From Candidatus Hodarchaeota archaeon (GTDB lineage Archaea > Asgardarchaeota > Heimdallarchaeia > Hodarchaeales > Hodarchaeaceae), in contig JAEOTU010000291.1 of assembly GCA_016839665.1 (NCBI GenBank), positions 1 through 10,330 of the forward strand: 10,330 bases of DNA, in the 5' to 3' direction. Both the position numbers and the translations under genes were made by a program. The notes under the pieces were generated by a model. That model worked only from the letters and a program-made list of their open reading frames with translations, was not told the DNA's origin and ran no database searches. Of this stretch, positions 1-5,908 are shown in pieces. Position 1 is the first letter of the stretch, and every line of letters starts with the position of its first letter.

Positions 1-607
1 AAAATCCCCACCAAGTGACTATTTCAAAGAAATAATTGGGATGTTGAGAATATTTCCATAAACCACCAGTATAAACCTTTCCTTTATTATCGAGATTCTT
101 TTTAAACTGATTTAATTGAAAATCACTGATAGTTTCTCCTATAATTCCAATAAAAACTATAAGAACTCCTATTAAGTCAACCAAGGTTAAACCAGTGGCA
201 CTACTATAATAATTTATTACCAAGACTGGAAGAGCTACTATTAAAACTATAAAGACTTGGGGAAGGTAAAGAAACACAAAACCTTTCCATGTGGCACTTT
301 TCTCCCAGCGGTCTCTCATAATCTTAAACCGCTTATCCTCATTTGTGATCTCATCTTTTCCATATTTTCTAAAAGTCAAAAAAGTAGCAATTCGAATCCC
401 CCAAAGTGTGATTAAAACAGTGACTAAGATTTTCCTTAGAATCTCAAAATTATCACTTAAAAAGAGAGCTAATAGGGATACTAGGATAAAACCCGTACCA
501 TAAGCAATGTCTACTGTATTATATATTCCCTGTCTTAATGCTATTAGATAAAACAATAAAAAGTAAATAAAAATCAATATAAATCCATATATTAAAACTT
601 CAATCAT
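1..607 (-). CDS. DUF1295 / steroid 5-alpha-reductase-like membrane protein (3' end cut by window)
   Basis: This reading frame has no stop before the left edge, so only the first 202 residues are visible. Seen: ATG at 607 with an AGGTG ribosome binding site six bases upstream; several hydrophobic segments (about residues 3-23, 36-50, 58-76, 110-132, 142-160); and family landmarks in the expected order: D33 and YGTGF (36-40), LWGIR (68-72), DKRF (91-94), the Q at 117, E158 with D162 and Q164, then GGLWKYSQHPNYFFE (181-195) followed by WWGF. This pattern matches DUF1295, the relatives of steroid 5-alpha-reductase and isoprenylcysteine methyltransferase, which are integral membrane proteins often acting on isoprenoid-type lipids with NAD(P)H or SAM. 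The start lies 19 bases after the Rieske oxygenase stop, so the two are probably co-transcribed. Inference: it acts on a lipid or carotenoid in the same pathway. The substrate cannot be read from the sequence. Confidence 0.85.
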   Translation of the reverse strand, partial: MIEVLIYGFILIFIYFLLFYLIALRQGIYNTVDIAYGTGFILVSLLALFLSDNFEILRKILVTVLITLWGIRIATFLTFRKYGKDEITNEDKRFKIMRDRWEKSATWKGFVFLYLPQVFIVLIVALPVLVINYYSSATGLTLVDLIGVLIVFIGIIGETISDFQLNQFKKNLDNKGKVYTGGLWKYSQHPNYFFEIVTWWGF

Positions 608-626
608 AAATAACACCTATTACGTT

Positions 627-1616
627 TTAATTTCCATTTTTTTTTAAGATATCTCTCACACGTCTGTATTGCACAATTGGACGATCTCCCTGAATCAGTT
701 TTTGTCCATCCATCCGATGCCAAGATTTTTTCGGTTGTATGGTTGTAACTACTCGTTTGTCTTGGCCTGCTATCACTAGATTACCACGAGCACCGATCCG
801 ACCGATAATCGATCTTAGGAATCTTTTCTTATAGTAGAAACGAAGGTAGAGTAAAGTATTTTCCTCATCAATCGGTGCAAAAGCTATGAAAACGATTACA
901 TTTGCAGATATTCGATTCATCCAAATATTTGGAAATCTAAAGTATAAATAAGTCTTTAAATCAGATGGAACTTCCTCAGGCCTTAATGGGATGGTTTTTC
1001 CATCATCTTTCACATTGTAAGGTTGGACCTGAATCTCATGAATCCCTACTTCTTGACATTCTTTTAATCCTGGTCCGTGTACTAATGTTTTGAATCCTCT
1101 ACCAATAGTACTTGCATGAACAAATGGAATATGAACAGTATCCAACTGATTCTCAATTACTAAAGAGTAATGGACACACCAATGATCCTTTTTTGTATAA
1201 TATTTGAATTTCTTATCCAGGAGTTCTTCAAACATTGGGGAAGGAGGTAATTCTTCAGGATCGTCTTGCCAATCTCCCCAGAAAATAAAAATCAACCCTC
1301 CAGCTTCATTTGTTGGATATGCTGTTTGTTTGAAGTGAGCCCTTACTTCGGCGTTCTTACCTTGAGCAGGAATCCTTATCACTTGACCTGAATTGTCATA
1401 TTCAAAACCATGAAAGGGACATTGCAAGTGATCATGCAAAATCTTCCCTTTAGATAATTGAACACCACGATGTATGCATTTATCAATCATACAATGTACT
1501 TTGCCTTCTTTAATCCTCCAGAACACCATCTTCTCACCCATACGGGTGACCCCAACAGGTTTCCCTGTTTTTACTTCTTTAGACTCTAACACTGCATACC
1601 ATTGATTTTTAATCAG
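627..1616 (-). CDS. Rieske [2Fe-2S] non-heme iron oxygenase, alpha-subunit type; probable CTG start
   Basis: A 329-residue soluble oxygenase of the ring-hydroxylating/demethylase type. With the CTG start, the Rieske cluster ligands are C47-x-H49 and C66-x2-H69, and the mononuclear iron motif is N156-x2-D159-x2-H162-x4-H167; a candidate third iron ligand is D286. Such enzymes use O2 and electrons from a ferredoxin or reductase (none visible here) for hydroxylation, demethylation or desaturation. Start choice: the first standard codon is GTG at 1592, but the family usually begins 'xxNxWYAVL...', and the codons just upstream encode IKNQWYA in the same frame. A CTG at 1614-1616 lies eight bases after GGAGAG (1625-1630), and no ATG, GTG or TTG occurs between it and the TAG at 1662. 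Starting at GTG would lose the conserved WY. No C-terminal membrane helix is seen, unlike pheophorbide a oxygenase or Neverland. Its place beside crt genes suggests a carotenoid substrate, but this is inference. Confidence 0.9.
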   Translation of the reverse strand: MIKNQWYAVLESKEVKTGKPVGVTRMGEKMVFWRIKEGKVHCMIDKCIHRGVQLSKGKILHDHLQCPFHGFEYDNSGQVIRIPAQGKNAEVRAHFKQTAYPTNEAGGLIFIFWGDWQDDPEELPPSPMFEELLDKKFKYYTKKDHWCVHYSLVIENQLDTVHIPFVHASTIGRGFKTLVHGPGLKECQEVGIHEIQVQPYNVKDDGKTIPLRPEEVPSDLKTYLYFRFPNIWMNRISANVIVFIAFAPIDEENTLLYLRFYYKKRFLRSIIGRIGARGNLVIAGQDKRVVTTIQPKKSWHRMDGQKLIQGDRPIVQYRRVRDILKKNGN

Positions 1617-1624
1617 ACTTGTAA

Positions 1625-1630
1625 CTCTCC
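1625..1630 (-). promoter_or_regulatory. Ribosome binding site supporting CTG start of Rieske gene
   Basis: On the minus strand this reads GGAGAG, a good match to the archaeal anti-Shine-Dalgarno, and it is followed by eight bases and then CTG ATT AAA AAT. It lies 32 bases from the GTG at 1592, too far to serve that codon, so it favours the CTG at 1616. It lies after the upstream gene's TAG stop. Confidence 0.6.
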
Positions 1631-1661
1631 AATTTGTTTGATGTGTCTCTATTTCTCTAGT

Positions 1662-2117
1662 CTATGGACACAATCCTACTTTTTCTTTTTTAATAGAATT
1701 CTTCATGCGATCAGTAAAATCCCATTGATAGATAGATTTTGGGTTGAGTTCAATTGCTACTTCGTGAATATCTCGAGATAAGAGTTTTTTAGCTAAAGGG
1801 GATTCAAGATCTCCGATATATCTTTTTAACAACTCTTTCAATATATTAAGCCCAATAGAATCTAAAATTTTTGCTTCTGCATGTCCTCTTATTCCACAAT
1901 AGGGAGGATCATCACCTGCAACCTCGAATGCGCATTTTGGATTATTTTGTAAATAAGAAACAACTTTTGCTGTGACTGGAGTTGCTAGATAGAATTTTCC
2001 ATCCTTATAGAGATACCACAAACTAAGTATGAAAGGCCATCCATTCTTCTTTGTGCCAGAAATTCGAATAGGAATTTTTGATTCTTCTAGGTATTTTGAC
2101 ATACTCTCTGTAAACAA
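1662..2117 (-). CDS. FMN-binding split-barrel (pyridoxamine 5'-phosphate oxidase-like) protein
   Basis: A 151-residue soluble protein of the PNPOx-like/split-barrel flavoprotein class, whose members bind FMN or F420 and carry out redox reactions. Seen: the typical N-terminal strand run GTKKNGWPFILSLWYLYKDG (residues 21-40), the FYLATP segment, a K-rich turn 'AKVVSYLQNNPKCAFEV' and 'IRGHAEA', all usual in the family. The start is taken as TTG at 2117 because AAGGTGAG lies five bases upstream (2123-2130); the ATG at 2102 would sit about 20 bases from it. The stop TAG is in the same frame as the following Rieske gene, with no other stop between them. Co-transcription with the Rieske gene is likely. 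Inference: it could supply reducing equivalents or carry out a reductive step on the same substrate. The substrate is unknown. Confidence 0.82.
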   Translation of the reverse strand: MFTESMSKYLEESKIPIRISGTKKNGWPFILSLWYLYKDGKFYLATPVTAKVVSYLQNNPKCAFEVAGDDPPYCGIRGHAEAKILDSIGLNILKELLKRYIGDLESPLAKKLLSRDIHEVAIELNPKSIYQWDFTDRMKNSIKKEKVGLCP

Positions 2118-2172
2118 ATTTTCTCACCTTTTTTAGCATATTAAGTTTGAGTAAAATAATCTCTGTAAATAT

Positions 2173-2180
2173 TTCTAGAA
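2173..2180. promoter_or_regulatory. TTCTAGAA palindrome at possible TATA of the flavoprotein-Rieske operon
   Basis: The perfect 8-base palindrome TTCTAGAA is followed on the minus strand directly by ATATTTAC, an AT-rich TATA-like stretch at a workable distance from the TTG start at 2117. It differs from the crt operator TTCATGAA only in the central two bases, and the order palindrome-then-TATA is the same as at the crtI promoter. It may be a weak operator or chance in AT-rich DNA. Confidence 0.3.
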
Positions 2181-2200
2181 GCATCTGCTCAGACTGATGC
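2181..2200. repeat. Short inverted repeat between crtY and flavoprotein gene
   Basis: GCATC (2181-2185) and GATGC (2196-2200) form a five-base stem with a ten-base loop. It sits in the roughly 100-base gap after the crtY stop. No strong T-run follows on the minus strand, so a terminator role is only a possibility. Whether crtI-crtY and the downstream group are one or two transcription units is unclear. Confidence 0.3.
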
Positions 2201-2221
2201 AATCAAAAGTCAAAAGCTCAT

Positions 2222-3061
2222 TTATATTGATATCTCTGTTTTTAATTGTGTTGAGGTCCGTTTATTTATTTTTAATTTATGTAATACTCGTCGAATTCTA
2301 AAATAACTCTGCTGGTTAAAGAATAATGTCAATGTATTGATTAATAGAATGTTTGTTACTAAAAAGAAGAAAAATTCTTCAATAGGTAAAACTCCAAACA
2401 ATAAAATTCCTGTAGATGTATTCAATGTAATTGTCCAGATACCATCAAAAATCGCAATAGCATCTGCAAATGATAAGTAAAATGTTGCTGATAGAATGCT
2501 AAATATGACTATCTTGATTCTACTAGCTAATATATCAGCTCCAAAGAGCAGTTGGAGAATAATAGGGGGAATTGCCCATAAAAGGATCAAATTCAGATAG
2601 ATTAGCGTTTGGATGTTTTGCACATAAGTTACTAATGAAATAACCCAAATTACTGATAATGAAATGACAGGAATCACTCTAATATAGTTATTTGATTTAA
2701 AATCTATTGAACTATGGAAAACTGGTATTTCATCTAGTAGAATAAAATATGCTCCAATTAAAAACGTTTGAAAAATGAAAAACAAATATTCTTCTAATGG
2801 AACATAGCCTAAAAGAATTCCCAATACCTTTGAGGGATCATAAAACCATACATTGTTTGCAACAAGAAAATTGTCCCATGGAGTCGTATAGAAAACCGCA
2901 ATCACTCCTAAAAGTATCAATAAGAGTAATTGATATTTTCTTGTAAATTGAAAATCTTGATCTTCTTTCAGAATTTCCCTTTTTCCGAAATAGATATGCA
3001 AGATAATAGTAATAAGAAGTGGGACTATAATAAAAAGGATCAGAAAAAGAAAATAGGTCAT
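2222..3061 (-). CDS. crtY: Lycopene cyclase, fused CrtYc-CrtYd (archaeal/CarR) type
   Basis: An integral membrane protein that would cyclise the ends of lycopene to beta-ionone rings, giving gamma- and beta-carotene. It carries two tandem lycopene cyclase domains like those of the separate bacterial CrtYc and CrtYd and the N-terminal half of fungal CarRA. Seen (numbering from GTG at 3070): PWDN at 64-67, PLEEYLFF at 91-98 in the first domain, and FADAIAIFDGIW plus PIEEFFFF at 229-236 in the second, with about seven hydrophobic segments. Its length (about 280) is normal for fused archaeal forms. I place the start at ATG 3061 (279 residues), because the GTG at 3070 lies inside GGTGAT (3066-3071), a strong ribosome binding site four bases before the ATG that overlaps the crtI stop codon. 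This tight coupling to crtI means the two are co-translated. Confidence 0.93.
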   Translation of the reverse strand: MTYFLFLILFIIVPLLITIILHIYFGKREILKEDQDFQFTRKYQLLLLILLGVIAVFYTTPWDNFLVANNVWFYDPSKVLGILLGYVPLEEYLFFIFQTFLIGAYFILLDEIPVFHSSIDFKSNNYIRVIPVISLSVIWVISLVTYVQNIQTLIYLNLILLWAIPPIILQLLFGADILASRIKIVIFSILSATFYLSFADAIAIFDGIWTITLNTSTGILLFGVLPIEEFFFFLVTNILLINTLTLFFNQQSYFRIRRVLHKLKINKRTSTQLKTEISI

Positions 3062-3065
3062 TTTT

Positions 3066-3071
3066 ATCACC
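3066..3071 (-). promoter_or_regulatory. Ribosome binding site overlapping crtI stop, decides crtY start
   Basis: The minus strand reads TAG-GTGAT-AAAA-ATG: the last base of the crtI stop begins GGTGAT. The alternative GTG start of crtY is part of this site, so ATG at 3061 is preferred. Confidence 0.7.
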
Positions 3072-4621
3072 TAGTTATGTTCCTGACCAATAGCTCTCTT
3101 CTTCAAAGATTCACCATTATAATCCTTAAAGATTAGATCAGTCGTTACTTTAGCACTTGATATAACACCGGGCAAACCAGCACCAGGATGAGTACCAGCA
3201 CCAACGAGAAACAATCCCTTTACATCTTCTGATTTGTTATGTGGTCTAAACCAAGCAGATTGTGTGAAAATTGGTTCGAGACTAAATCCACTCCCTTTGA
3301 AACTATTATAATCATTTTCAAAATCTAATGGTGTAAGAATTCTATCTATAACTAAATTATCTAAAAGCCCTGGAAGATAATTCTTATCTAGGAAAGACAG
3401 TATCTTCTTCTTAAATGGTTCAGCCATCTCGTTCCAATCAACGCCTGAATCTTGGTGAGGAACAGGAACAAGGATATAAAACGCCTCATGACCTTCGGGC
3501 GCAAGATCAGGATCAGTACGAGTTGGTACATGCAAATAACTACTAAAATCTTCGGTTAAGATCTTTTTCTTGAAAATATCATTTAATAGATCCTTGTATC
3601 TAGGGCCTAAGATGATTGTATGATGTTTCATATCAGGATATTGCTTTTTCGTGCCAAAGTATATTACTACTAATCCCATACTGTACTTTGCCTTTTTAAA
3701 GCGCTTATCACTATTCTTTTTACGCCAATCTCTGTCAACAAGTCTAGTATAGGTAAAAGCAGGATCGGCATTTGAAATTACAATATCACTCTTGAAGAAC
3801 TTACCGGCTTTGGTTTGTACTCCTTTGACTTGACCATTATTAATCTTTATGTTATCGACTTCACTGCTGAGTATTATATATCCTCCCAAGTCTGAAAAGA
3901 GTTTTCCTAATCCATGAACAAGTGCGGTGGTGCCTCCTTTTGCAAACCAAATACCGTACTCTTTTTCTAAGTATTGAATTAAGCTATAGATACTTGGTAC
4001 GGTAAAGGGATTTCCACCGATCAAAAGTGGATGGAAGCTAAACACAATTCGAAGGTTTTCATTTTTTATATATTTACTTACAAAATTATAATTAGAACGA
4101 TAGGATTGTAGTTTCACTAGAGAGGGTGCTACTTTCATCATTGACATGAAAGTATCAAAAGATTCGAAGGAGAGCTCTTTAAATCCCTTCTCAAAGATAG
4201 GTTTGACTGCTTTCAACATTTTTTGGTAACCAACAACATCATTGGGACTTATTTGTTCGATTTGAGGAATATTCTTTGAGGGATGAGCGTAATCAAATTT
4301 TGTACTATCGGGGAAGTGGATCCTATAGTAAGGTTCAACTGGTAAAAAAGTAACATAATCGTTCATTTCCCTTTTAGAAATCTCAAAAAGCTCCTTAAAA
4401 ATAAATGGAGCGGTTATTACAGTTGGTCCAGCATCAAATGTGAATCCTTCTTCCTTGAATACTCTAGCTCGTCCACCGATTTGATCTAGTTTTTCAAGAA
4501 TTGTAACTTGATATTGACCTGTTGCCTGTAATCTAATTGCAGCAGCTAGTCCACCAAATCCTGATCCTATCACGATAACCTTTCTCTTTAAATTTCCATT
4601 CTTGCTTTCATGACCACTCAT
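3071..4621 (-). CDS. crtI: Phytoene desaturase (CrtI family)
   Basis: A FAD-dependent desaturase/isomerase that would convert phytoene to lycopene, the substrate of the adjacent lycopene cyclase. Seen (numbering from GTG at 4630): the N-terminal dinucleotide-binding fold VIVIGSGFGGLAAAIRL with GSGFGG at 22-27 and the acidic end of strand 2 at ILEKLDQIGGRARVF, and the C-terminal FAD/carotenoid signature GAGTHPGAGLPGV at 477-489. Length 516-519 is normal for CrtI. I choose ATG at 4621 over GTG at 4630: the GTG falls in GTGAG (4626-4630), which is placed four bases before the ATG just as at crtY. It is transcribed divergently from crtB and followed at once by crtY. Related 3,4-desaturases or CrtD/CrtO-type enzymes have similar sequences, so the number of desaturation steps is not certain, but the context with crtB and crtY favours phytoene to lycopene. 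Confidence 0.94.
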   Translation of the reverse strand: MSGHESKNGNLKRKVIVIGSGFGGLAAAIRLQATGQYQVTILEKLDQIGGRARVFKEEGFTFDAGPTVITAPFIFKELFEISKREMNDYVTFLPVEPYYRIHFPDSTKFDYAHPSKNIPQIEQISPNDVVGYQKMLKAVKPIFEKGFKELSFESFDTFMSMMKVAPSLVKLQSYRSNYNFVSKYIKNENLRIVFSFHPLLIGGNPFTVPSIYSLIQYLEKEYGIWFAKGGTTALVHGLGKLFSDLGGYIILSSEVDNIKINNGQVKGVQTKAGKFFKSDIVISNADPAFTYTRLVDRDWRKKNSDKRFKKAKYSMGLVVIYFGTKKQYPDMKHHTIILGPRYKDLLNDIFKKKILTEDFSSYLHVPTRTDPDLAPEGHEAFYILVPVPHQDSGVDWNEMAEPFKKKILSFLDKNYLPGLLDNLVIDRILTPLDFENDYNSFKGSGFSLEPIFTQSAWFRPHNKSEDVKGLFLVGAGTHPGAGLPGVISSAKVTTDLIFKDYNGESLKKRAIGQEHN

Positions 4622-4652
4622 TTTTCTCACGTCTTTCTAACATTTTACTCAT

Positions 4653-4673
4653 TTAGCATTTGTTGAATGCCAA
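4653..4673 (-). repeat. Hairpin in predicted crtI leader
   Basis: On the minus strand TTGGCATT, loop CAACA, AATGCTAA can pair as an eight-base stem with one G-T wobble. It lies between the crtI TATA box and the ATG, beginning about ten bases after the predicted transcription start. It could affect mRNA stability or translation; no other evidence supports a role. Confidence 0.35.
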
Positions 4674-4702
4674 TTATTAGTTCAGATAGACTTATTCGAA
4701 AG

Positions 4703-4716
4703 ATATTTAAATATTT
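4703..4716 (-). promoter_or_regulatory. TATA box of crtI
   Basis: The AT-rich core AAATATTTAAATAT on the minus strand contains TTTAAATA, typical of archaeal TATA boxes. Start of transcription would fall near 4683, leaving a leader of about 60 bases before the ATG at 4621. One operator copy (4718-4725) lies immediately upstream, where TFB would bind. Confidence 0.55.
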
Positions 4717-4745
4717 GTTCATGAAGTATAAATAAATTCATGAAC
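4717..4745. promoter_or_regulatory. Operator pair (TTCATGAA x2) in crtI/crtB divergent promoter
   Basis: GTTCATGAA (4717-4725) and TTCATGAAC (4737-4745) are exact inverted copies, and each contains the 8-base palindrome TTCATGAA. The spacer of 11 bases is the crtB TATA box. The palindrome centres are 19 bases apart, close to two helical turns. Binding here would cover the crtB TATA and the BRE regions of both genes, so repression of both is the expected effect. The neighbouring CarH-like regulator (5909-7057) is the natural candidate to bind it; that link is inference. Confidence 0.65.
4727..4734 (+). promoter_or_regulatory. TATA box of crtB
   Basis: TATAAATA is a near-ideal archaeal TATA box. 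A transcript would start near 4756, about ten bases before the crtB ATG at 4766, so the leader is very short. A partial ribosome binding site, GTGAT (4756-4760), lies five bases before the ATG. The box lies between two operator copies. Confidence 0.65.
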
Positions 4746-4765
4746 CTATCAATATGTGATTAATA

Positions 4766-5707
4766 ATGTATTCCACAAAAATTGAAACTGTTTATGGCTT
4801 AATTCCTGAAACAGTGTCAAAAAAAGAAATTACTGAACAATCTCTTGAGCAAAGTTACGATGAATGTTTAGAATGGATGGAGATTAACAGTAAATCGTTT
4901 TATTTTGCTTCTAGATTTTTACCAAATCAACAAAGAAAGTCTGTGGCGGCCCTTTATGCATTTTGTCGCTTGACAGACGATATAGTTGATGAAGCTCCGG
5001 AAGGTACAACTATTGAAGAAATTAACGAGAAGTTGGATAAATTGAAAGAGATTGTTGTGAAGTTATCTAAGAGTTATACTTCCACAATCCCTATTTTGCA
5101 CGCATTTGGGGATACAATTCGAAGGCACAAAATCCCAGTAAAATTCATGCATGAATTGATCGAAGGTGTACGAATGGATCTAGTCAAACAAGAGTATACC
5201 ACTGATGAGGAACTAGATTTATACATGTATCGTGTTGCAAGCACTGTTGGTTTAATGATGACTCATATCTTTTTAGATAATCCAGCACCTCGCACACTTG
5301 CTAGAGCCGCTGATCTAGGTAAAGCTATGCAATTGACTAACATTCTTCGGGATATCAAAGAGGATTATGAAAGAGGTAGAGTCTACTTACCATTATTGAC
5401 AAGGCAGATATATGGTGTGACGAGGTATGACCTCGTCTCGAATACCGTTGATGAGAATTTGAAGGAGCTTATTCGATATGAATCTCGACGAGCAAAAGGT
5501 TATTATCATAGTGCTGATCTGGGGATTGAAGAATTACCTCCTGCAGCTGCATATACCGTAAAAGTCGCCTCTAGTGTGTATGGAGAAATTCTAAACGAGA
5601 TTAAACGACGACAATATCAAATTTTAAGTCAAAGAGCTATAGTTTCTAAATTTCGTAAGATCTTCATTGCTACTAAGGTCAGACTTCAATTCTTCAGAAA
5701 ATTATAA
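4766..5707 (+). CDS. crtB: Phytoene synthase (CrtB, squalene/phytoene synthase family)
   Basis: It would join two GGPP molecules head to head to give phytoene, the first committed step of carotenoid synthesis. Seen: the first Asp-rich motif in YAFCRLTDDIVDE (residues 64-76; D71, D72, D75) and the second in LTNILRDIKEDYERGRVYLP (190-209; D196 and D200), both of which bind Mg-diphosphate. SFYFASRFLP (44-53) is the usual substrate-binding start of the family. Length 313 is typical, with perhaps a slightly longer N-terminus before the first helix. It is transcribed away from crtI from a shared control region and heads a probable operon with the regulator, MFS and TspO genes. Squalene synthase is the alternative, but partnership with crtI and crtY makes phytoene synthase far more likely. 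Confidence 0.95.
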   Translation: MYSTKIETVYGLIPETVSKKEITEQSLEQSYDECLEWMEINSKSFYFASRFLPNQQRKSVAALYAFCRLTDDIVDEAPEGTTIEEINEKLDKLKEIVVKLSKSYTSTIPILHAFGDTIRRHKIPVKFMHELIEGVRMDLVKQEYTTDEELDLYMYRVASTVGLMMTHIFLDNPAPRTLARAADLGKAMQLTNILRDIKEDYERGRVYLPLLTRQIYGVTRYDLVSNTVDENLKELIRYESRRAKGYYHSADLGIEELPPAAAYTVKVASSVYGEILNEIKRRQYQILSQRAIVSKFRKIFIATKVRLQFFRKL

Positions 5708-5711
5708 TTAC

Positions 5712-5719
5712 TTCATGAA
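5712..5719. promoter_or_regulatory. Third TTCATGAA operator copy, between crtB and the regulator
   Basis: An exact copy of the 8-base palindrome in the crtI/crtB promoter. It follows an AT-rich TTATAATTA (5702-5710) with one base between, much as the second crt copy follows its TATA box. Together they could form an autoregulated internal promoter for the downstream genes. A transcript from this TATA would begin near 5732, after the ribosome binding site at 5726-5731, so the promoter reading is uncertain and read-through from crtB is equally possible. Confidence 0.45.
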
Positions 5720-5725
5720 ATTCTT

Positions 5726-5731
5726 GAGGTG
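5726..5731 (+). promoter_or_regulatory. Ribosome binding site for small CTG-start ORF
   Basis: GAGGTG is a strong match to the archaeal anti-Shine-Dalgarno. Eight bases later comes CTG at 5740, with an open frame of 49 residues. No ATG, GTG or TTG in that frame is available. The other codon nearby, ATG at 5744, opens only three codons. Confidence 0.45.
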
Positions 5732-5739
5732 TAAGGAAA

Positions 5740-5889
5740 CTGGATGAACAAATAAAAATTCTCATATCTTCATTAAAAGACGATAAAGAAGCTCTTGAAA
5801 AGCTTCTTGGTAATAGCTTCCAAAGATGCTGGTATTGTGGTGTTACAAACTACATTCAGAAACATAGACTATTATATGAGAGCAACTGA
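5740..5889 (+). CDS. Small hypothetical protein with CxxC, probable CTG start
   Basis: I do not recognise this 49-residue product. It begins (M/L)DEQIKILISSLKDDKEAL, an amphipathic helix with coding-like composition, then has QRCWYCG, one CxxC pair, and ends RLLYESN. One CxxC could be half of a zinc site or a redox pair, perhaps completed in a dimer. Support: GAGGTG eight bases before the CTG, and placement in an otherwise 200-base gap inside a tight operon (33 bases after crtB, 19 before the regulator). Doubt: the start codon is non-standard, and an overlapping +1 frame is open from 5777 to a TAA at 5906-5908 directly before the regulator's GTG. That second frame reads ...ASKDAGIVVLQTTF and ends RATERSEAV. 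The true gene could be a frameshifted combination of both, or a decayed one. Confidence 0.4.
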   Translation: MDEQIKILISSLKDDKEALEKLLGNSFQRCWYCGVTNYIQKHRLLYESN

Positions 5890-5908
5890 GAGAAGTGAAG
5901 CGGTTTAA

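Noticed and set aside
291..503. Plus-strand open frame of 70 codons
   Set aside because: It lies antisense to the DUF1295 gene, which has clear family motifs; it has no recognisable domain.
2204..2216. Tandem TCAAAAG-like direct repeat after crtY
   Set aside because: Only two short imperfect units in AT-rich DNA; no array and no link to a gene start.
2930..3136. Plus-strand open frame of 68 codons
   Set aside because: It is antisense to the junction of crtY and crtI and looks like low-complexity shadow sequence.
5142..5155. ATTCATGCATGAAT palindrome inside crtB
   Set aside because: It resembles the operator halves but is spaced differently and encodes the conserved-looking KFMHEL run; most likely coincidence.
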